Shown: one piece after another, positions 15,727 through 23,595 of the stretch
How the letters are laid out: the number at the start of each line of letters is the position of its first letter
How positions within the stretch are numbered: position 1 is the first letter of the stretch
Origin: Chitinophagaceae bacterium
GTDB taxonomy: Bacteria; Bacteroidota; Bacteroidia; Cytophagales; Cytophagaceae
Length of the DNA stretch: 36,166 bases
Direction of reading: 5' to 3'
NCBI GenBank assembly: GCA_028288405.1
Contig: JAQBNS010000004.1
Coordinates: 1-36,166 of the forward strand
Position numbers and translations under genes: made by a program
The notes under the pieces: generated by a model
Told to the model about the DNA's origin: nothing
Databases searched by the model: none
The model's input: only the letters and a program-made list of their open reading frames with translations

Positions 15727-16821
15727 ATGCTGTTACATATAATTGCCGGAGCAAGACCAAACTTTATGAAGATCGCTCCTATCATTGAAGCGATTGAAGA
15801 AGTTAAGAAAGAAGGAAAGTCTATCGATTATAGATTGATACACACAGGCCAACATTATGATAAAAAAATGTCAGGTGATTTTTTTGAACAGCTGGGTATT
15901 CCTGAGCCTCATGCCAATTTAGAAGCCGGTGGAGGTACGCAGGCAGAGCAAACGGGAGCTATTATGATCCGTTTCGAGCAAGAGTTGTTAAATCATCCGT
16001 CAGATTTAGTATTAGTAGTAGGAGACGTTACTTCTACCATGGCTTGTGCCATCACGGCGCAGAAAATGGGAATCAAAGTTGCTCACGTGGAAGCCGGTAT
16101 TCGCTCGGGAGACTGGGGCATGCCTGAAGAAATCAATCGTTTGGTAACAGATAGTATTACCAATTATTTTTTCACGACTTCTGAAGTAGCGAATAAAAAT
16201 TTAGCGGATAGTGGTATCGGTAAAGAACGTATTTTCTTTGTTGGAAATACGATGATAGATACGTTGTTGAAAAAAGAACCTCAATTTATTCAGCCTTCGT
16301 TTTGGCAAGAGTTAGGATTGAAAGACAAACAGTATTTAGTAATGACACTGCATCGCCCTTCCAATGTGGATAGCCCGGAACAATTGCAGTGCTTATTGGA
16401 TGTATTGGAAGTAGGCACTCAACAACTGCCCGTCATTTTCCCTGTACATCCCCGCACCAGAAATAACCTGGAAAAATTTGGGATAAAGTTGAATCATGTA
16501 AAAATGGTTGAACCTATGGGATATTTGGAATTCAATTACCTGGTCAAACAGGCGAAGGGGGTAATAACGGATTCCGGTGGTATCACCGAGGAAACGACTG
16601 TCATGGGAGTTCCATGTATGACCCTAAGAAATTCAACGGAACGTCCTGAAACATGTACCATCGGTACCAATGAATTATTAGGTTCTGATCCGGAAGCCTT
16701 GAAGAAGGCGTTACATCAGCTATTCGCAGGTCAATGGAAAAAAGGAGGGATTCCTCCTTTATGGGATGGCAAAGCTTCAAAGCGTATTGTCAAAGAACTC
16801 CTGACTATTTATTCATTATAG
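15727..16821 (+). CDS. wecB: UDP-N-acetylglucosamine 2-epimerase (non-hydrolysing)
   Basis: This 364-residue protein has the full-length non-hydrolysing epimerase pattern. IIAGARPNFMKIAPIIEA opens the first Rossmann domain. AHVEAGIRSGDWGMPEEINR (residues ~119-138) holds the conserved acidic and arginine residues of the active site. VITDSGGITEETTVMGVP around 280-297 binds the UDP moiety. The enzyme interconverts UDP-GlcNAc and UDP-ManNAc, supplying ManNAc or its oxidised form for the repeat unit. Downstream oxidation may involve the two-domain oxidoreductase at 11868, but a classical UDP-ManNAc dehydrogenase (WecC) is not in the window. The gene is 38 bp after the formyltransferase and 3-6 bp before the next glycosyltransferase. 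A hairpin near its 3' end is probably coincidental. Confidence 0.93.
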   Translation: MLLHIIAGARPNFMKIAPIIEAIEEVKKEGKSIDYRLIHTGQHYDKKMSGDFFEQLGIPEPHANLEAGGGTQAEQTGAIMIRFEQELLNHPSDLVLVVGDVTSTMACAITAQKMGIKVAHVEAGIRSGDWGMPEEINRLVTDSITNYFFTTSEVANKNLADSGIGKERIFFVGNTMIDTLLKKEPQFIQPSFWQELGLKDKQYLVMTLHRPSNVDSPEQLQCLLDVLEVGTQQLPVIFPVHPRTRNNLEKFGIKLNHVKMVEPMGYLEFNYLVKQAKGVITDSGGITEETTVMGVPCMTLRNSTERPETCTIGTNELLGSDPEALKKALHQLFAGQWKKGGIPPLWDGKASKRIVKELLTIYSL

Positions 16822-16827
16822 TTAGTG

Positions 16828-17958
16828 ATGAATACGAGTGAAGATCATAACGTTTTAAAATTAGTTTGGTGCAGTCCTCACCCGAATCATTACAATAGTT
16901 ACCTGTTCGAGCATCTCGCTTCCATTCCCAATGTAACATTCGAAGCGGTTTACTTTTATAAGCGGTTGACGAATTATCCCTGGACGTCTTCGTTTGAAGG
17001 ATCTTATTCCATTTATTATTTGAAAAAAATAATGGGAATAGATTTTAGTTTCCTTTGGAGCAGACGGAAAAAAAGAAAAGAATTATTCATCATAGCGGGT
17101 TGGAATGAACCGACTATGATAGCGTTCTTACTCTATTTGATATTCACCCAAAGAACGTTTCTGTTATTTTCGGATACTCCCAGAATAAGGGAAACAAAGG
17201 GACTTAGAGAACACTTCCGGAAACTGATTCTTAATATTCTGTTTAAAAAGATGTTCAGGTTTTTAGTAACAGGCACAACAGGCATAGCAAGGGCGCGACA
17301 ACTAGGCATTCCGGATGAAAAAAATATCAATTATCCTTTTGCTACCAATACGGATTTTTTTGTTCCTCATCCGGATAAAAAACCATTGAGCAATGAACCT
17401 TTGATCATCCTTTCTTCCGGTAGATTGGATAATGCGCACAAAGGGTACGATGTCGGTATTCTGGCATTGGGTAAATTAAAGAAAGATGATCCTTCTCTGA
17501 ATTTCCGCTATTTAATAGCAGGAGAAGGTCCGGATAAAGAAGTGCTGAGGCAAATGATTCAAGAGAATGATTTGACAAAGGAAGTGACATTGCTGGGTTG
17601 GTTGGAACCCAAAGATTTATTGTCTTTTTACCATTCGGGCGATGTCTTTCTGCATCCTTCTCATGAAGATCCTTTCCCCAATGCTGTTTTGGAAGCCATG
17701 GCTTGCGGCCTGCCTGTCATCGGTTCAGAGGCTGCCGGCTCGGTGATTGACAGGGTCGTGAATGATAAAAACGGTTACTCACATAAAGACGGAAATGTGG
17801 ATGACCTCTATCAAAAAATACGAAAGGTGATGAGTCTTTCGGTTGAACAATTAAATACCATGTCTCAATCGGCAAGAGAAACGGCTTTGCAATGGAAGGT
17901 TACTTATCATCAGGGTGTCATGCAACGTATCATACAAGAATACAGTCAAGAGCTATGA
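16828..17958 (+). CDS. Glycosyltransferase family 4
   Basis: Adjacent GTG (16825) and ATG (16828) codons are available; ATG is preferred, giving 376 residues. The protein shows LKLVWCSPHPNHYNSYLF at the N-terminus, SSGRLDNAHKGYDVGILA in the donor domain and the E-x7-E motif in HPSHEDPFPNAVLEAMACG at ~277-295, followed by GLPVIGSEAAGSVIDR. These place it firmly in the GT4 family. No signal peptide or membrane helix is present. It starts a few bases after the epimerase, whose UDP-ManNAc-derived product it may use, and its stop overlaps the following FkbM gene in an ATGA arrangement. That coupling suggests the added sugar is the one that gets methylated, which is inference only. Confidence 0.9.
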   Translation: MNTSEDHNVLKLVWCSPHPNHYNSYLFEHLASIPNVTFEAVYFYKRLTNYPWTSSFEGSYSIYYLKKIMGIDFSFLWSRRKKRKELFIIAGWNEPTMIAFLLYLIFTQRTFLLFSDTPRIRETKGLREHFRKLILNILFKKMFRFLVTGTTGIARARQLGIPDEKNINYPFATNTDFFVPHPDKKPLSNEPLIILSSGRLDNAHKGYDVGILALGKLKKDDPSLNFRYLIAGEGPDKEVLRQMIQENDLTKEVTLLGWLEPKDLLSFYHSGDVFLHPSHEDPFPNAVLEAMACGLPVIGSEAAGSVIDRVVNDKNGYSHKDGNVDDLYQKIRKVMSLSVEQLNTMSQSARETALQWKVTYHQGVMQRIIQEYSQEL

Positions 17959-18704
17959 TACATGCTGCGAAAATAGCTATTGCTGAGTTACTCTGTGCAA
18001 ACTGGATAGGCCGGTTAATAGGCCGGCTATACTCTAATCGGATACCATTCCACGGTACCCGGATTCTGACAGCCGATCAAGAGGTGAAGGATAAAACCAA
18101 AGCCCTGTTGTTTTGGAAGATGTATGAAAGTTCAGAAGTCCGGTTTGTAAAAAAATACATCAATTCTTCTTATGATGTGGTTGAATTCGGTGGAAGTATA
18201 GGAGCCGTAAGCATTCAGCTGGGTAAAAAAATCAAGAACAGAAAACTAATTTCGTTGGAAGCCAATCCATCATTGAGGGATATACAAAAAGAAAATTTAT
18301 TGGCAAATGGCGTATCTTCATTTGAGCAAATCAATGCGGCTTACGGAAGTGAAAAGCAAAGGGTATGGTTTGCTGTAGGCGAAGAGAATACGCTCGGTAA
18401 AATAAGTGAACAAAGTGAAGGCAAAGGCTTCTTCGTGGAAACCATAAATTTGAAATCAATTGTTGACTCACATCGCTTATCCGACTATGCTTTGGTATGC
18501 GATATTGAAGGTGCGGAGATAGATTTATTGCTTAATGAACAAGAAACATTAAGAAAGTGTAAATTGCTGATCATAGAAACTCATGAGACGGTTTATAAGA
18601 ATAGACGTTATACTCCGGAAGAAATGAAAACAATGCTTCTTCAAATGGGCTTTGATTTGATTGATCAACATGGTGTTAATTTGGTAATGCTCAATAATAA
18701 GTAA
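17955..18704 (+). CDS. FkbM family methyltransferase (second copy)
   Basis: The start is the ATG at 17955, which overlaps the glycosyltransferase stop by 4 bp (ATGA). A longer frame back to 17892 runs inside the upstream gene. The 249-residue product has VVEFGGSIGAVSIQLGKKI as SAM-binding motif I (~74-92), LISLEANPSLRDIQKENL as the second strand (~98-115) and ALVCDIEGAEIDLLL (~176-190), all typical of FkbM proteins. Motif I has two glycines after the acidic residue (E-F-G-G-S) rather than the usual D-x-G-A. It differs clearly from the FkbM protein at 10821, so the two probably methylate different positions. It sits between a glycosyltransferase and the heparinase-like protein, and probably O-methylates a sugar in the repeat. 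Confidence 0.85.
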   Translation: MIHAAKIAIAELLCANWIGRLIGRLYSNRIPFHGTRILTADQEVKDKTKALLFWKMYESSEVRFVKKYINSSYDVVEFGGSIGAVSIQLGKKIKNRKLISLEANPSLRDIQKENLLANGVSSFEQINAAYGSEKQRVWFAVGEENTLGKISEQSEGKGFFVETINLKSIVDSHRLSDYALVCDIEGAEIDLLLNEQETLRKCKLLIIETHETVYKNRRYTPEEMKTMLLQMGFDLIDQHGVNLVMLNNK

Positions 18705-18712
18705 AATAATAA

Positions 18713-20614
18713 ATGAATAAGCTGGCACAACTTTATCAGGTATGGAAAAACATGGGGAGCCGCTACCTGTTGTTTCGGGCAAGGTACGAAGTGCGTAGGC
18801 GTACCGGTAAATTGCAAAAGAAATTTCCTGTTACCGCTGCTCCACTCACGTTTGCTTCTTTAGACGATTGGCGCGTATCTTCTTCCAGTTTCTTTTTTGA
18901 AGGAAGAGATTCTGTCTTATTACCGCGTGAAGTAAACCCTGCTTTGAAAAAAAGAGCGGAACGTATTTTGTCTGGTGAGATTTTGTTTTTTTCTCACAGC
19001 TGGAAACAAGTGAAGGACTGGCATACGCATCCTGTATCCGGTTACGAGTACGATGCCGGCTTGCATTGGTCGCTCATTGAAGACATCGATCCTATAGTAG
19101 GCGACATCAAATATGTATGGGAAAAAGCGCGCTTTACTTTCTTATTGGATATCGTGCGTTATGACTATCACTCCGGAGAGAATCACGGCGAATGGGTGAT
19201 GAATCAAATTTTATCCTGGATCGATGACAATCCCTTGAATCAAGGCCCCCACTACCGTTGTAGCCAGGAAACTTCTTTGCGTATCCTGAACTGGACGTTT
19301 GCTTTACATTTCTACAAGTACTCGACTTGCCTGACGGAAGAACGTTGGCAACGCATACACAATTCTATTTACCGTCAACTCGAACATGTGTTCGATAATA
19401 TAGAATTCTCGCGTATCGCGGTTCGTAATAACCATGCGATATCAGAATGCCTGGCGCTATACCTTGGCGGATTATTATTTCCTTTTTATCCTGCGGGTAA
19501 AAAATGGAAAGTGCTGGGTAAGCGCTGGCTGCAAGAAGAGATCGTCTATCAGGTATACCCGGATGGAACATACCTTCAGTTTTCCATGAATTATCACCGT
19601 GTCGCTTTACAGTTGATGTCATGGGCTATTCGATTAACAGAACTCAATAAAGAAACGTTGGACGAACAGGTATACAACAGGGCCAGAAAGTCATTACACT
19701 TTTTGCATACTTGTCAAGATACTACCAGCGGTCAATTGCCCAATTATGGTAACAACGACGGCGCTTGGTTCTTCCCTTTATCAGATACAGATTTCAGAGA
19801 CTATCGTCCCTTGTTGAATACAGCTTCCTTAATTTTGGACAAGAAAAACTTGTACGCTGACGTAACGAATTGTCTGGAAGACGCTGCCTGGTATGGCTTC
19901 GATGTACGCCGTAGGGAACGAGCTACACAACCTCAGGTGGTCAATGCTTCTACGGAAGTATTTAAACGCGGCGGTTATTACGTGCACAAAGATCAGGACT
20001 CTTTGACTTTTTTACGCTGCGGCGCTTACAAAGACAGGCCGGCTCAAGCAGATAACCTACATTTGGATCTTTGGATCAAAGGGGAAAATGTGTTGAGAGA
20101 TGCGGGTTCTTATTTGTACAATACAGAAGAACAAACCATCCGGTATTTCGCCGGCACGCAAGGACATAATACCGTGATGCTTGGTCATTACGATCAAATG
20201 CTCAAAGGCCCTCGCTTCATTTGGTGGTACTGGACAAAATGGAAGGAAGCCAGTGTGAAGGAAGACGATGAAAAAGTGGTGATGACAGGAACAATCCCCG
20301 TTTTCCCTCAGGCCGGAAAAAACATTCAACACCGTCGTAAAATTACCAAATGGAAAAATCAGTTGGTATGGGAAATAGAAGATGAATTGCTAAATAAACC
20401 TTCCGCTTTACCAATGATCCAACGCTGGCATCCATCGGAGGCAGGACATCATAACTTAGTTTGGAAAGTCCTGGATCAGGAAGGCCAAGCGGTAGAAGCC
20501 ATTCAGGAAGAAGGGTGGTATTCTTCCTATTATGGTTCAAGAGAAAAAACAAAAGACATTGCATTTACAACGCAAGGCAGTAAATTGATAACAAGAATAG
20601 AATGGAAAGCATAG
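18713..20614 (+). CDS. Heparinase II/III family protein without signal peptide
   Basis: This 633-residue protein has the two-part heparinase II/III architecture: an alpha-helical toroid (residues ~90-380) and a C-terminal beta-sandwich domain (~400-630). Recognisable blocks are RNNHAISECLALYLGG (~238), QFSMNYHRVALQLMSWA (~289) with the catalytic tyrosine candidate, LPNYGNNDGAWFFPL (~341), ADNLHLDLWIKGENVLRDAG (~446) and TQGHNTVML (~482) with the histidines that position substrate and metal. Family members are polysaccharide lyases for uronic-acid-containing polymers. The N-terminus (MNKLAQLYQVWKNMGSRYLL) has no signal peptide, unlike degradative lyases, and the gene ends a biosynthetic operon. 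It may therefore edit or release glycan on the cytoplasmic side, or be catalytically repurposed. Similar proteins accompany two-domain oxidoreductases in other glycan loci. Confidence 0.88.
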   Translation: MNKLAQLYQVWKNMGSRYLLFRARYEVRRRTGKLQKKFPVTAAPLTFASLDDWRVSSSSFFFEGRDSVLLPREVNPALKKRAERILSGEILFFSHSWKQVKDWHTHPVSGYEYDAGLHWSLIEDIDPIVGDIKYVWEKARFTFLLDIVRYDYHSGENHGEWVMNQILSWIDDNPLNQGPHYRCSQETSLRILNWTFALHFYKYSTCLTEERWQRIHNSIYRQLEHVFDNIEFSRIAVRNNHAISECLALYLGGLLFPFYPAGKKWKVLGKRWLQEEIVYQVYPDGTYLQFSMNYHRVALQLMSWAIRLTELNKETLDEQVYNRARKSLHFLHTCQDTTSGQLPNYGNNDGAWFFPLSDTDFRDYRPLLNTASLILDKKNLYADVTNCLEDAAWYGFDVRRRERATQPQVVNASTEVFKRGGYYVHKDQDSLTFLRCGAYKDRPAQADNLHLDLWIKGENVLRDAGSYLYNTEEQTIRYFAGTQGHNTVMLGHYDQMLKGPRFIWWYWTKWKEASVKEDDEKVVMTGTIPVFPQAGKNIQHRRKITKWKNQLVWEIEDELLNKPSALPMIQRWHPSEAGHHNLVWKVLDQEGQAVEAIQEEGWYSSYYGSREKTKDIAFTTQGSKLITRIEWKA

Positions 20615-20632
20615 CATAGTAATAAATATATA

Positions 20633-20737
20633 CCATCTGCGTGAGGGATAGCAGCGAGCGCTGGTGCAAGCATCTTTGTTTGTACCCATAGCGACATAGA
20701 GCGTCTCGCTCGAGCATCGATTATCAAGATCAGATGG
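20633..20737. other. Structured non-coding segment bounded by a 7-bp inverted repeat
   Basis: CCATCTG at 20633-20639 and CAGATGG at 20731-20737 are exact inverted copies that bracket about 90 bp. Inside are GCGTGAGGGATAGCAGCG (20639-20656), nearly identical to the start of a second intergenic element at 22750, and a small GAGCG/CGCTC hairpin around 20699-20711. No coding potential is visible. It could be a dispersed repeat or part of a structured leader for the genes that follow. Confidence 0.5.
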
Positions 20738-20757
20738 CCTGAAAAATAAATTTCTTT

Positions 20758-20845
20758 CATGGGCTGTCCCCTGACAGGCCATTTGTTAGTATGAAAAAAA
20801 TTAGTTGTAATCAATGCGTTTCGGCCTGTCAGGGAACAGGCCATG
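20758..20845. repeat. Long inverted repeat (23-bp arms, 42-bp loop) ahead of a glycosyltransferase
   Basis: The arm at 20758-20780 and the arm at 20823-20845 are inverted copies with 21 of 23 positions matching, separated by 42 bp. The right arm core GGCCTGTCAGGGAACAGGCC (20823-20842) is also self-complementary at its ends (GGCCTGT/ACAGGCC), so alternative hairpins are possible. The right arm runs over an ATG at 20843, which argues that translation of the next gene begins at 20873. There is no T-run, so it is not a plain intrinsic terminator. Confidence 0.75.
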
Positions 20846-20872
20846 GATATCAATAGAAAAAGAATAGATCAC

Positions 20873-22108
20873 ATGAGAATATTACTTATACATCAATATT
20901 TTTTAGAAAAAAATGACTCTGGTGGGTCCCGCTTCAATGAGATGACCAGAGTATGGGGAGAGCAAGGCGTAGACATTACCGTATTGGCGGGTATGATACA
21001 TGCCAATGCTCCGGGCAAAGCGGAGAAATACAAAGACAAATATTTTGTAAAGGATAGATACGGCGAACACTTGGAAGTCATTCGATGCCATGTTTCCGAA
21101 AGTTACAACGTGAATTTCTTAGGACGTTTATGGGGTTATTTCTCCTTTGTTTTTTTTAGCCTGTGGGCCGGTGTTTTTAAAACGAAAGGCAAGTACGACC
21201 TGATCCTGGTAACGTCTCCTCCTTTATTTGTAGGGATTACCGCTTTTTTGTTATCGAAGATCAAACGTATTCCTTATGTATTTGAAATTCGTGACCTATG
21301 GCCTGAATCCGCTATTGATACAGGAGTGGTGACCAATAAGGTAATCATTAAAATTTCGTATTGGCTGGAAGCCTTTGTATACCGTCACGCACGATTGATC
21401 AATGTTTTGACACCTGCTTTCAGAGACACCCTGCTGACGAAAAAAAACATACCGGCTTCGAAAATTATTTATATTCCAAATGCCGCCGACTTTTCTTTAA
21501 CAGAAGAATTGTTGCAAACCTTTGATGCGAAAGCATTCAGAAAGGACTTAGGCATTTCTGATGAAACATTACTCATTACTTATGTAGGCGCTCATGGTGT
21601 GGCCAATCATTTGATTCAGCTGGTGGAGGTGGCGGAACAACTCAAAACGAAACCGGTAGTTTTTCTTTTGATTGGAGACGGCATGCAAAAGAAAATGTTG
21701 AAAGAAGAAGTGGAGAAAAGAGGTTTGACAAATATTCGTTTCATCGATCCTGTACCTAAGAAAGAAGTATTTAAGTACATATTGGCATCTGACTTAGGTG
21801 CCTCTGTGTTGAAAAAAGTCGATACGTTTAAAACGGTATATTCCAATAAGACATTTGATTACATGGCTTGTAAGAAGCCTATACTGATGGCTATTGACGG
21901 TGTATCACGTAAATTAGTAGAAGAAGCAAAAGCAGGTGTGTATGTAGAACCTGAGAATACAGCCGACTACCTGGAGAAGATAGAGTTCTACCTGAACAAT
22001 AGAAAAGAGTTGGCCATTCAAGGACTTAGCGGTTATGAGTTTGCCTTAACTTCTTTCGACAGAGAAAAATTAGCGGCACAATACCTGACCTACTTAAAAG
22101 AAATCTGA
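20873..22108 (+). CDS. Glycosyltransferase family 4 (WbuB-like)
   Basis: I place the start at the ATG at 20873 (411 residues) because [20 protein letters not shown] is the usual opening of this GT4 subgroup and the in-frame ATG at 20843 lies inside an inverted repeat arm. The protein resembles WbuB-type transferases, which add an acetamido sugar in O-antigen synthesis: [10 protein letters not shown] near the N-terminus, [17 protein letters not shown] around residue 137 and [19 protein letters not shown] around 320 (the donor-site block). Its stop overlaps the phosphoglycosyl transferase start (TGATG). This enzyme therefore probably adds the second sugar onto the diamino sugar loaded by the next gene's product, an inference from the coupling. 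Confidence 0.87.
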   Translation: MRILLIHQYFLEKNDSGGSRFNEMTRVWGEQGVDITVLAGMIHANAPGKAEKYKDKYFVKDRYGEHLEVIRCHVSESYNVNFLGRLWGYFSFVFFSLWAGVFKTKGKYDLILVTSPPLFVGITAFLLSKIKRIPYVFEIRDLWPESAIDTGVVTNKVIIKISYWLEAFVYRHARLINVLTPAFRDTLLTKKNIPASKIIYIPNAADFSLTEELLQTFDAKAFRKDLGISDETLLITYVGAHGVANHLIQLVEVAEQLKTKPVVFLLIGDGMQKKMLKEEVEKRGLTNIRFIDPVPKKEVFKYILASDLGASVLKKVDTFKTVYSNKTFDYMACKKPILMAIDGVSRKLVEEAKAGVYVEPENTADYLEKIEFYLNNRKELAIQGLSGYEFALTSFDREKLAAQYLTYLKEI

Positions 22109-22713
22109 TGTATCGCAAAGTATTTAAACGGTTGATCGATCTGATGCTGGCAGGAACAGCATTTGTCATCGCGTTTCCGGTATTTTTATTCATTGCTATT
22201 GTTTTTTATTTTTTGAACGATGGAAAGCCTTTCTTCTTTCAGGTGCGTCCGGGCAAACAGTCTAAGCTGTTTACCGTAATCAAATTCAAAACCATGAACG
22301 ACAGGAGAGGAGCTGACGGTGAATTATTGTCAGACGCTATACGCTTGACCACATTTGGGAGATGGGTGAGAAAAACTTCTTTGGATGAAATACCACAATT
22401 GCTCAATGTCATTAAAGGTGATATGTCTTTGATAGGGCCTCGTCCTCTGTTGGTAGAATATTTACCTTTGTATAACTCCACGCAAGCGAGAAGACACGAG
22501 GTAAGACCAGGAATCACAGGTTGGGCGCAAGTCAATGGAAGAAATGCCATTTCATGGGACCGCAAATTTGAATTGGATGTGTGGTATGTTGAACATTTAT
22601 CTTGGCTACTCGATCTTAAAATTGTATTTTTGACAGTATTCAAAGTGTTCAAGAGTGAAGGAATTACTTCCAACACTTCTGTCACGATGGAGAAATTTAC
22701 CGGATCAAAATAA
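22108..22713 (+). CDS. Initiating sugar phosphotransferase, small monotopic type (PglC-like)
   Basis: This 201-residue protein is the minimal-size bacterial sugar transferase, like PglC of Campylobacter, without the extra N-terminal domains of WbaP. One hydrophobic segment ([20 protein letters not shown]) acts as the re-entrant membrane helix. [19 protein letters not shown] follows, then [20 protein letters not shown] with the catalytic Asp-Glu pair, and GPRPLL and [14 protein letters not shown]. It transfers a sugar-1-phosphate from UDP-sugar to undecaprenyl phosphate at the inner face of the cytoplasmic membrane and starts repeat-unit assembly. Followed by PglD-, PglE- and PglF-like genes, its likely donor is a UDP-2,4-diacetamido-2,4,6-trideoxyhexose. 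It overlaps the preceding gene by one base. Confidence 0.92.
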   Translation: MYRKVFKRLIDLMLAGTAFVIAFPVFLFIAIVFYFLNDGKPFFFQVRPGKQSKLFTVIKFKTMNDRRGADGELLSDAIRLTTFGRWVRKTSLDEIPQLLNVIKGDMSLIGPRPLLVEYLPLYNSTQARRHEVRPGITGWAQVNGRNAISWDRKFELDVWYVEHLSWLLDLKIVFLTVFKVFKSEGITSNTSVTMEKFTGSK

Positions 22714-22749
22714 TTATCTATGTTTAGGTAACTTTCGGGTAAGCACTAC

Positions 22750-22870
22750 GCGTGAGGGATAGAAGCGGAAAGCCCACAGCGAGGCAGTAAAAACTGTTGA
22801 AGAACTAAAGATTATTTCGAGCGAGGACTTGAAGCGGATAGCCCGACCCGAAGGGGCACGCCCAACTTAA
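22750..22870. repeat. Intergenic repeat element with two similar halves
   Basis: The segment starts GCGTGAGGGATAGAAGCG (22750-22767), matching 17 of 18 bases of the element at 20639. A second, related half, GCGAGGACTTGAAGCGGATA, lies at 22821-22840; both halves continue into AGCCC. TTCGGGT (about 22730-22736) and ACCCGAA (22846-22852) are exact inverted copies that could close the structure. There is no open frame of note. I have the impression of similar GAAGCGGATAGCCC sequences in Bacteroidota intergenic regions, but this was not checked. Confidence 0.55.
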
Positions 22871-22946
22871 CGTTACTCAAATGAAAAATATAATAACTAT
22901 ATCTTAACATTCATCACATCATCTGAATTGACATTAAATTATACTT

Positions 22947-23549
22947 ATGTATTTAATCGGAGCCAGCGGACATGCTAAAGTGATCATGGATTGCCTGCTT
23001 GATGCAGGTGTCACCATCCAGGGATTGTTTGATCGCGATCCGGCAGTCAGGAGTTTGAAAGGGTATGCGGTAAATGGAGATTATACGACTTCCAACCAGG
23101 AAGAACCGCTTGTTATTTCCATCGGTGCCAACTCCATCAGACAAAGAATAGCGGATCAATTGAAAGGACGTGTGTTTGGCAAAGCCATTCATCCTTCAGC
23201 GTTGATTTCATCGGATGTAACCATCGGGGAAGGAACAGTAGTTTTTCACAGTGCCGTTATACAATCTTCTACTACGATCGGCAAACACGCGATCGTCAAT
23301 ACTTCTGCTTCTGTAGATCACGATTGTGTCATTGGAGATTTCGTACACATTGCACCTCAGGTTGCGATATGTGGTATCGTAACCATCGGAGAAGGTACTC
23401 TTGTCGGTGCCGGAGCGGTGGTGATACCCGGCATAAAAATTGGCAAATGGTGTGTCATCGGCGCCGGATCAGTAGTATTCAGGGATATTCCGGATTACGG
23501 CATGGTAGTAGGGAATCCCGCTCGACTCATAAAATATACAAATAAATAA
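22947..23549 (+). CDS. Sugar O/N-acetyltransferase, NeuD/PglD family
   Basis: This 200-residue protein has an N-terminal UDP-sugar binding Rossmann domain (MYLIGASGHAKVIMDCLLDA) and a left-handed parallel beta helix built of hexapeptide repeats from ~85 to 185 (HPSALISSDVTIGEGTVVFH through IGKWCVIGAGSVVF). It ends with the family's VVGNPARLIKY. His125 in ASVDHDCVIG sits at the position of the catalytic base described for Campylobacter PglD. The enzyme would transfer acetyl from acetyl-CoA to the 4-amino group of a UDP-4-amino-4,6-dideoxy sugar, giving a diacetamido sugar. Neighbouring aminotransferase and dehydratase genes make this specific role likely. A NeuD-like sialic acid O-acetyltransferase role is the alternative, but no sialic acid genes are nearby. 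Confidence 0.9.
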   Translation: MYLIGASGHAKVIMDCLLDAGVTIQGLFDRDPAVRSLKGYAVNGDYTTSNQEEPLVISIGANSIRQRIADQLKGRVFGKAIHPSALISSDVTIGEGTVVFHSAVIQSSTTIGKHAIVNTSASVDHDCVIGDFVHIAPQVAICGIVTIGEGTLVGAGAVVIPGIKIGKWCVIGAGSVVFRDIPDYGMVVGNPARLIKYTNK

Positions 23550-23563
23550 TAATTGGTTTTTCT

Positions 23564-23591
23564 AACGACTAACCACTAACGACTAACCACT
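23564..23591. repeat. 14-bp direct repeat, two copies, before aminotransferase gene
   Basis: AACGACTAACCACT is present twice in perfect tandem (23564-23577 and 23578-23591), ending five bases before the aminotransferase start codon. It occupies the place where ribosomes would load and could affect translation by changing spacing or unpaired A/C content. No function is known. Confidence 0.85.
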
Positions 23592-23595
23592 CATT

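Noticed and set aside
16741..16760. Perfect 8-bp hairpin with 4-base loop (AAAGGAGG/CCTCCTTT)
   Set aside because: It lies inside the epimerase coding region about 60 bp before the stop and has no T-run; most likely a chance result of codon choice.
20530..20853. Overlapping minus-strand open frames across the end of the heparinase-like gene and the gap
   Set aside because: Low-complexity antisense translations with no family resemblance, in a region better explained as structured non-coding DNA.
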